DNA of 64,000 nt from Colwellia sp. M166 (GTDB lineage: Bacteria > Pseudomonadota > Gammaproteobacteria > Enterobacterales > Alteromonadaceae), in contig NZ_CP040755.1 of NCBI RefSeq assembly GCF_024585285.1, forward strand, positions 1,178,001 to 1,242,000. Reading direction: 5' to 3'. Below are positions 58,653 to 64,000 of this stretch, piece after piece; positions within the stretch are counted from its first letter, which is position 1; each line of letters begins with the position of its first letter. The notes under the pieces are model-generated. The model saw nothing but the letters and a program-made list of their open reading frames with translations. It was not told where the DNA came from and searched no databases. Made by a program: the position numbers and the translations under genes.

Positions 58653-58735
58653 AATAATTACAAACCTATTTTATTACTTCTCAAAACTTGCCAGCAAAAC
58701 TAAGCTTTGAATCATTAATATAAAAAAGTGCAAAC

Positions 58736-59779
58736 CTACTTGAGGTATTGCATGAATTTTACCGTGCTTTGTTCAACAAAGCCATGATCTGTCTTCGCTA
58801 TAATGTAAACAGCAAGATCATTTTCTTCGGCAAACGCTAGCGCTTTCTCTTCTCCCATCACCATCATGGCAGTCGATAAACCATCTGCTGTCATTGAAGA
58901 CGGGTGTATTACTGTAACTGAGACCAGTTTATGGTTGATTGGCTTTCCAATTTTTGGGTCTATGATATGCGAAAATCGTTGGCCGTCAGCTTCAAAGTAA
59001 ATCCTGTAATCACCCGATGTGGCGACAGCGTTATCTTTTGGAATAATAATTTGATGAACAGCACGCTCATTAGTTAACGGCTTTTCGATAGCAACATGCC
59101 AAAGTTCACCCGTATGTTTAAAGCCTTTCAGCCGCATTTCACCACCAATTTCGACTAAGTAGTTATTGATACCATTAGCTTCAATAAATTCTGCTACTAA
59201 ATCAACACCATAACCTTTAGCAATAGTAGACAAATCAACATAAAGATTTGGAATGCTTTTACTCAACATACCCTGTTCAAATACCAGTTTATCTAAACCT
59301 ACACGCGCCTTAGTTTGCGCTAGTAATTCATCACTTGGTACTGTCTCAGGGCGATATTCAGGGCCAAAGCCCCATAAATTAACCAAAGGTCCGACAGTAA
59401 CATCAAGTGCCCCTTCACTTAGTTTGCCTAAACGGATAGCTTCTTTAAGCACTCGCGCCAAACCTGGAGAAACGCTTACCGGCGCAAGTGAGCTCGACTG
59501 ATTGAATGTCGACAATTCAGAATCATTAATATAAGTCGACATTTCTTGATTCAGCTGTTTAAGTTTTTCATCAATACCTTGCTGCAATTTAACGCTATCA
59601 ATATTTTCACCAACGACCTTAATATTATAAGTCGTGCCCATGGTATTTCCTTGCATGAGATATTCTTGACGAGCGAGATCGTTACTTGGAAAACAACCTC
59701 CAAGCACTAACAGTACAGCGGTTAACGCCAATAATTTAACGACCAACTTGCGTCTATTCTGATTAAAACTATATTGCAT
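58736..59779 (-). CDS. apbE: FAD:protein FMN transferase ApbE
   Basis: 347 aa. Lipobox VLGGC (Cys29), so a periplasm-facing lipoprotein. Motifs GNTMGTTYNIKV, DVTVGPLVNLWGFGP, DLSTIAKGYGVD, EIGGEMRLKG, and DPKIGKPI with TADGLSTAMMVMG near the end. It covalently attaches FMN to Thr residues of NqrB and NqrC (motif S-x-A-T), which are visible in both proteins here. Located after nqrF; a strong hairpin lies between them. Confidence 0.96.
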   Translation of the reverse strand: MQYSFNQNRRKLVVKLLALTAVLLVLGGCFPSNDLARQEYLMQGNTMGTTYNIKVVGENIDSVKLQQGIDEKLKQLNQEMSTYINDSELSTFNQSSSLAPVSVSPGLARVLKEAIRLGKLSEGALDVTVGPLVNLWGFGPEYRPETVPSDELLAQTKARVGLDKLVFEQGMLSKSIPNLYVDLSTIAKGYGVDLVAEFIEANGINNYLVEIGGEMRLKGFKHTGELWHVAIEKPLTNERAVHQIIIPKDNAVATSGDYRIYFEADGQRFSHIIDPKIGKPINHKLVSVTVIHPSSMTADGLSTAMMVMGEEKALAFAEENDLAVYIIAKTDHGFVEQSTVKFMQYLK

Positions 59780-59796
59780 AACAATATCCTCATAAA

Positions 59797-59849
59797 ATTT
59801 ATTTAGTTAAGACATACACTTAAGCTTGGTATGCCTTAACTAAATAAAT
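59797..59849 (-). other. Long stem-loop between nqrF and apbE
   Basis: ATTTATTTAGTTAAG (59797-59811) and CTTAACTAAATAAAT (59835-59849) form a 15-bp perfect stem; inner CATAC/GTATG can add five more pairs. It lies in the apbE leader, about 20 bases before its start, without a T-run. It may modulate apbE translation or mRNA processing. Confidence 0.7.
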
Positions 59850-59890
59850 CTAGCTTGATAAATGTTTCAACGCCCATAAGAATGAGGTAT

Positions 59891-59917
59891 TAAAAAGGCG
59901 ACCAAGGCCGCCTTTTC
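59891..59917 (-). terminator. Terminator of the nqr operon
   Basis: AAAAGGCG-N8-CGCCTTTT stem, with TTTTTAAT following on the minus strand, 25 bases after the nqrF stop. Confidence 0.85.
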
Positions 59918-59941
59918 ACTTAATGAATTCGTTGGCGCTAA

Positions 59942-61168
59942 TTAGCCACCAAAATCATCTAACATGATGTTTTCATCTTCAACACCAAGATCTTTTAGCA
60001 TATGAATAACTGCAGCGTTCATCATTGGGGGACCACACATGTAGTACTCACAATCTTCTGGCGCTTCATGATCTTTCAAGTAGTTTTCATAAAGTACATT
60101 ATGAATAAAACCTGTCATGCCGCCCCAGTTATCTTCTGGTTGTGGATCAGATAACGCAACATGCCAATTAAAGTTATCATTATCAGCAGCAAGGCCGTTG
60201 TAATCATCTTCATAGAACATTTCACGTTTAGAACGAGCACCATACCAGAACGACATTTTACGTTTTGACTTTAAACGCTTAAGTTGATCAAAGATGTGTG
60301 AACGCATCGGCGCCATACCAGCACCACCACCAATAAATACCATTTCATTATCAGTTTCTTTCGCGAAGAATTCACCAAAGGGACCTGAAATAGTTACTTT
60401 ATCACCCGCTTTTAAACTGAAAATATAAGACGACATTTTACCTGCTGGTAAATGCAAACGTCCTGGAGGCGGCGTAGCAATACGAACATTCAGCATGATA
60501 ATGCCTTCTTCTTCTGGGTAGTTCGCCATTGAATATGCACGCAAGGTGTCAGTATCCACTTTTGATTCTACATCAAAGAAACCAAAATGATTCCAATCGC
60601 CACGATACTGTTCATCGATATCGAAATCGCTGTATTTTACGTGATGAGCTGGAGCTTCAATTTGAATGTAACCACCAGCACGGAAAGGTACTGATTCGCC
60701 ATTAGGGATTTGTAATTTAAGTTCTTTAATGAAGGTTGCTTTGTTATCGTTAGAAATAACTTCACATTCCCATTGTTGAACACCGAAGATTTCATCTTCA
60801 AGTACAATATCCATGTCTTGTTTAACAGCTACTTGACAGGCTAAACGACAACCTTCTTTTGCTTCACGCTTGTTTATATGACCTGATTCAGTTGGTAAAA
60901 TATCACCACCACCTGAATGAATTTCTACACGACACTGGCCACAAGTACCACCGCCACCACAGGCTGAAGGTATAAAAATACCTTGGTCAGCCAAGGCGCC
61001 TAAAAGCTTACCGCCAGCAGCAGTGACTACTGCTTTTTCTGGGTCGCCATTGATGCTGATCGTAACGTCACCTGAAGAAACTAACTTAGACTTGGCGAAT
61101 AAAATCACCATCACTAATGCTAGTACTATCACGGTAAACATCGATACGCCGAGAATAATTATTTCCAT
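59942..61168 (-). CDS. nqrF: Na+-translocating NADH:quinone reductase subunit F
   Basis: 408 aa. N-terminal membrane helix (residues 4-25), a 2Fe-2S ferredoxin domain with [15 protein letters not shown], and an FAD/NADH-binding oxidoreductase domain: [41 protein letters not shown] and [12 protein letters not shown]. This is the NADH entry site of the complex. Last gene of nqrABCDEF. Confidence 0.98.
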   Translation of the reverse strand: MEIIILGVSMFTVIVLALVMVILFAKSKLVSSGDVTISINGDPEKAVVTAAGGKLLGALADQGIFIPSACGGGGTCGQCRVEIHSGGGDILPTESGHINKREAKEGCRLACQVAVKQDMDIVLEDEIFGVQQWECEVISNDNKATFIKELKLQIPNGESVPFRAGGYIQIEAPAHHVKYSDFDIDEQYRGDWNHFGFFDVESKVDTDTLRAYSMANYPEEEGIIMLNVRIATPPPGRLHLPAGKMSSYIFSLKAGDKVTISGPFGEFFAKETDNEMVFIGGGAGMAPMRSHIFDQLKRLKSKRKMSFWYGARSKREMFYEDDYNGLAADNDNFNWHVALSDPQPEDNWGGMTGFIHNVLYENYLKDHEAPEDCEYYMCGPPMMNAAVIHMLKDLGVEDENIMLDDFGG

Positions 61169-61249
61169 CGACTTTTCCTTTAATCTTCTTTAAGGGTTTT
61201 AGCTGAGCGACTTTATGAAAAGTATCTACCAGCTAAAACCGACATAAAC

Positions 61250-61873
61250 CTAAAGTGAAATACCACCGAAAGAAAGAAAGCCAAATGCCATCAATCCTGC
61301 AGTAATAAACGTAATACCTAAGCCTTTTAAGCCATCAGGTACATCTGAGTATTTCATCTTTTCACGAATACCCGCCATCAATACAATGGCTAACATCCAA
61401 CCTATACCTGAGCCAATGCCGTAAACAACACTTTCGCCAAGAGTTAAGTTTTTCGCAACCATAAATGAAACGCCACCGAAGATGGCACAGTTAACTGTGA
61501 TCAGCGGTAAGAAAATACCAAGCGCTTGATATAAAGCCGGGAAGTATTTATCTAATACCATTTCAAGAATTTGTACTAATGCCGCAATCACACCAATAAA
61601 GGTAATGAAAGACAAGAAGCTTAAATCAATAGAGTTAGCTGGATCGGTGACACCCATCAAGTTATCTAACGCACCTGGCGCTAAAACCGCTTGATAAATA
61701 ATTTGGTTAGCCGGTACCGCAATACCCAATACCACAACAACCGCAACACCTAGACCTATCGCTGTGCTCACTTTCTTAGAAACCGCTAAGAATGTACACA
61801 TACCAAGAAAAAAGGTTAATGCCATATTTTCAATAAATATGGTCTTAACAAACAAACTTAAATAATGTTCCAT
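61250..61873 (-). CDS. nqrE: Na+-NQR subunit E
   Basis: 207 aa, six membrane helices. N-terminus [20 protein letters not shown] is the family signature, and conserved Cys residues near residues 26 and 120 help bind the intramembrane Fe centre shared with NqrD. Positioned between nqrD (6-base gap) and nqrF (81-base gap). Confidence 0.97.
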   Translation of the reverse strand: MEHYLSLFVKTIFIENMALTFFLGMCTFLAVSKKVSTAIGLGVAVVVVLGIAVPANQIIYQAVLAPGALDNLMGVTDPANSIDLSFLSFITFIGVIAALVQILEMVLDKYFPALYQALGIFLPLITVNCAIFGGVSFMVAKNLTLGESVVYGIGSGIGWMLAIVLMAGIREKMKYSDVPDGLKGLGITFITAGLMAFGFLSFGGISL

Positions 61874-61879
61874 GATTGC

Positions 61880-62503
61880 TTAGTCCTTCTCTACTTGTTC
61901 TGGTTTGTACTGGCGCAGTGCCCAGATGATCAAACCGATAATGAAGAATGAGCTAAAAGGTAAAACTAACAAGCCGTTACCTTGATACCAACCGCCGTTT
62001 TGCACTAAAGTAAATATTTCAGCACCAAACAATGTACCAAAGCCAAATAGTTCACGGAAAAAAGCAACAATCATTAACACAGCACCGTAGCCTAAGCCAT
62101 TACCAATACCATCTAAAAAGCTAACGCCTGGCTTTTCTTTCATGGCAAAAGCTTCAGCACGGCCCATAACAATACAGTTAGTAATGATCAGTCCGATGAA
62201 TACTGATAACTCTTTTGATAGTTGGTAAGAAAATGCTTTTAGCACTTGGTCAACTACAATTACCAAAGAAGCGATGATCGCCATTTGCACAATAATACGT
62301 ACACTTGATGGGATTTGATTACGAATAAGTGAAATAAACAGATTCGAAAAGCCGGTTACTAACATAACGGCAACGGTCATAACCAAAGCGTTAGCAAGTG
62401 AACTTGTTACTGCAAGCGCAGAACAAACACCAAGCACTTGTAAAGCAATAGGGTTATTATCAACAATAGGTCCAAATAGAACCTTTTTAGTATCGGTAGA
62501 CAT
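61880..62503 (-). CDS. nqrD: Na+-NQR subunit D
   Basis: 207 aa, six membrane helices, symmetry partner of NqrE. Family features: [43 protein letters not shown], and [12 protein letters not shown]. Its ATG overlaps the nqrC stop by one base, implying translational coupling. Confidence 0.97.
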   Translation of the reverse strand: MSTDTKKVLFGPIVDNNPIALQVLGVCSALAVTSSLANALVMTVAVMLVTGFSNLFISLIRNQIPSSVRIIVQMAIIASLVIVVDQVLKAFSYQLSKELSVFIGLIITNCIVMGRAEAFAMKEKPGVSFLDGIGNGLGYGAVLMIVAFFRELFGFGTLFGAEIFTLVQNGGWYQGNGLLVLPFSSFFIIGLIIWALRQYKPEQVEKD

Positions 62504-63273
62504 TAGTTCAGTCCTCCAGCACGATAGTTAGTAATAAATGGGCCGTAACCTTCTTCACCTAACCAAAATCGTAGCGTACGCTCAACACCATTACTGGTTA
62601 ATGTTGCACCAGATAAAGCGTCTACGCCGTGAATATCACCGGCTTTAGCACCACCTTTAACAATTCTAATGGCGACGTTGCCTTGCTCGTCAAACATTTT
62701 TTTACCTGGCCATAAAGCTTTCCATCGAGGATTAAGTACTTCCGCACCTAAGCCAGGGGTTTCCTTAAGATCAGAGTAAATAACGCTTTTCACGGTATTC
62801 ATATCAGCTTCTAGACCGATAAAACCATACATTAGATCCCAAAGACCAGAGCCAACAATAGGTAATACAATAGTTGATACGTTATCTTGCTCATCCTTCA
62901 CTAAATAAACCACCGCTCTATTAGCTTGGCGATTTAAACCAGCGATATCATTTTCAGGCTTTGAGCTTTTAGCTTTATCACGCGCATCAGCACGCTCTTC
63001 AAAAGCAACAACATCACCTTCAACCACTTTACCGGTTGCAAGATCAATCATTTTAGCATCAACAAATTTTTCATAAGTAGCAACGATATCATTGCCTGCA
63101 AGTTCTAAAAGACCCGCAGTTTCAAGAATTTTAGTTTGCTTATCAAGCAACTTGTTTGCTGTTTGGAGAGGTTTTAAACCAACCGCAGAAACAGACACTA
63201 GTGCAGCACAAACTAAACAAACAATAAATACAAAACCAACTGTTTTGCCAAACGTTTCTTTATTACTAGACAT
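62503..63273 (-). CDS. nqrC: Na+-NQR subunit C
   Basis: 256 aa from the ATG at 63273, which has a GGAGG site; a longer frame adds 20 residues overlapping nqrB and is rejected. One N-terminal membrane helix, then a periplasmic FMN domain with [13 protein letters not shown], where the Thr carries covalent FMN attached by ApbE. Overlaps the end of nqrB by 8 bases. Confidence 0.96.
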   Translation of the reverse strand: MSSNKETFGKTVGFVFIVCLVCAALVSVSAVGLKPLQTANKLLDKQTKILETAGLLELAGNDIVATYEKFVDAKMIDLATGKVVEGDVVAFEERADARDKAKSSKPENDIAGLNRQANRAVVYLVKDEQDNVSTIVLPIVGSGLWDLMYGFIGLEADMNTVKSVIYSDLKETPGLGAEVLNPRWKALWPGKKMFDEQGNVAIRIVKGGAKAGDIHGVDALSGATLTSNGVERTLRFWLGEEGYGPFITNYRAGGLN

Positions 63274-64000
63274 TGCGAGCAAGCCTCCGTTTGATGTTCC
63301 CTTGCACGACAAAGTAGTCGAAAAGAGGCGCAAATAAATTAGCGAATAAAATAGCTAACATCATGCCTTCAGGGAATGCTGGGTTAACAACACGTACTAA
63401 AACTACCATGACACCAACAAGCGCACCGAACCAGTATTTACCGGTATTAGTAAATGACGCCGACACGGGATCTGTTGCCATAAACATCATACCAAAGGCA
63501 AAACCACCGGTTACTAAGTGCCAATACCAAGGCATAGCGAACATAGCGTTCGTGTCACTGCCAATAGCATTAAATAGCATGGCGGTAATAACCATACCAG
63601 CAAAAACACCTAATACGATACGCCATGAAGCAATACCTTTATAAAGGATGTAGGCACCACCAAGTAAAATCATTGCTGTTGAAACTTCACCAACAGAGCC
63701 AGGAATATAACCCCAAAAAGCATTCCACCAGTCAGCACTCATCGTATAATCGTTTAAGCCTTGATTGGCAGCACTTAATGCCGTTGCACCAGAGAAACCA
63801 TCAGCAGCAACCCAAACAGCATCACCTGAGATTTCAGTCGGATAGGCAAAGAATAAAAACGCACGACCCGCTAATGCAGGATTTAAGAAGTTTTTACCTG
63901 TACCACCGAATACTTCTTTAGCAACTACAACACCAAAAGTAATACCAATAGCGGCCTGCCATAACGGAATGGTTGCAGGAAGGATTAAGGCAAAAAGAAT
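63266..64000 (-). CDS. nqrB: Na+-NQR subunit B (5' end outside window)
   Basis: The frame is open to the window edge; 244 codons and the stop are visible. Membrane segments alternate with conserved loops. [29 protein letters not shown] is followed by [10 protein letters not shown], where Thr carries covalent FMN, then the C-terminal part [12 protein letters not shown] and [13 protein letters not shown]. NqrB binds riboflavin, FMN and the quinone and takes part in Na+ translocation. nqrA is presumably beyond the window. Confidence 0.96.
   Translation of the reverse strand: MLFALILPATIPLWQAAIGITFGVVVAKEVFGGTGKNFLNPALAGRAFLFFAYPTEISGDAVWVAADGFSGATALSAANQGLNDYTMSADWWNAFWGYIPGSVGEVSTAMILLGGAYILYKGIASWRIVLGVFAGMVITAMLFNAIGSDTNAMFAMPWYWHLVTGGFAFGMMFMATDPVSASFTNTGKYWFGALVGVMVVLVRVVNPAFPEGMMLAILFANLFAPLFDYFVVQGNIKRRLARNV

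Overview
The window looks like a chromosomal segment of a marine, Na+-energised gammaproteobacterium of the order Alteromonadales, most likely Colwelliaceae (Colwellia or a close relative). Support: A+T-rich DNA, an Na+-translocating NADH:quinone reductase operon (nqrB-F with apbE and nqrM), an NhaD-type Na+/H+ antiporter, an oxaloacetate decarboxylase Na+ pump (oadGAB), and the gammaproteobacterial alaS-csrA-tRNA-Ser-tRNA-Arg order. The species assignment is inference; no 16S gene is present.

Layout. 1-2.1 kb: uracil salvage (upp, uraA). 2.2-6.9 kb: a five-gene envelope operon (LPP20-like lipoprotein, unknown membrane protein, MltC-like lytic transglycosylase, LPP20-like secreted protein, CsgG/LpoB-like lipoprotein). 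7-13.6 kb: DHH phosphoesterase, YqhA, then a nitric-oxide unit: NorR facing a sigma-54 promoter that drives a small membrane protein and flavohaemoglobin Hmp; then HDOD and DUF5329 proteins. 14-25.6 kb: ModF-like ATPase, enolase, CTP synthase, DUF4202, DUF454, an ABC exporter pair, two tiny genes behind a Fur box, TmcA and a PA3496-like small protein. 25.9-32.1 kb: pdxH, a PAS chemoreceptor and oadGAB.

33.1-38.4 kb: three tRNA-Arg(ACG) and one tRNA-Ser(GCT), csrA, alaS and a decayed recX end. Between two of the Arg tRNAs lies a tandem array of five 96-bp units, each carrying a decayed 5' half of the same tRNA. 39-49 kb is accessory: a 1168-aa BACON-type lipoprotein, two unknown small proteins, a RAYT-type transposase, a porin, a metallo-beta-lactamase-fold enzyme and an IS3 remnant.

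48.8-53 kb is the most unusual part. It holds a caspase-like His/Cys protein, a divergent WYL-domain regulator, a second FtsZ-like GTPase and an unknown gene that is apparently frameshifted. A matching 19-bp inverted repeat (TGCGACA-N5-TGTCGCA type) lies in front of both the WYL gene and the FtsZ-like gene, suggesting one regulon. 53.5-57 kb holds dinB, with a perfect LexA box about 270 bp upstream, and nhaD. 57-64 kb holds a HupE-like protein, nqrM, apbE and nqrFEDCB (nqrB runs off the window).

A family of inverted-repeat elements (full length about 220-275 bp, termini reading ATACCAA...TTGGTAT) occurs at least eight times. It flanks many of the accessory genes, and one copy abuts and supplies the stop region of the frameshifted gene.
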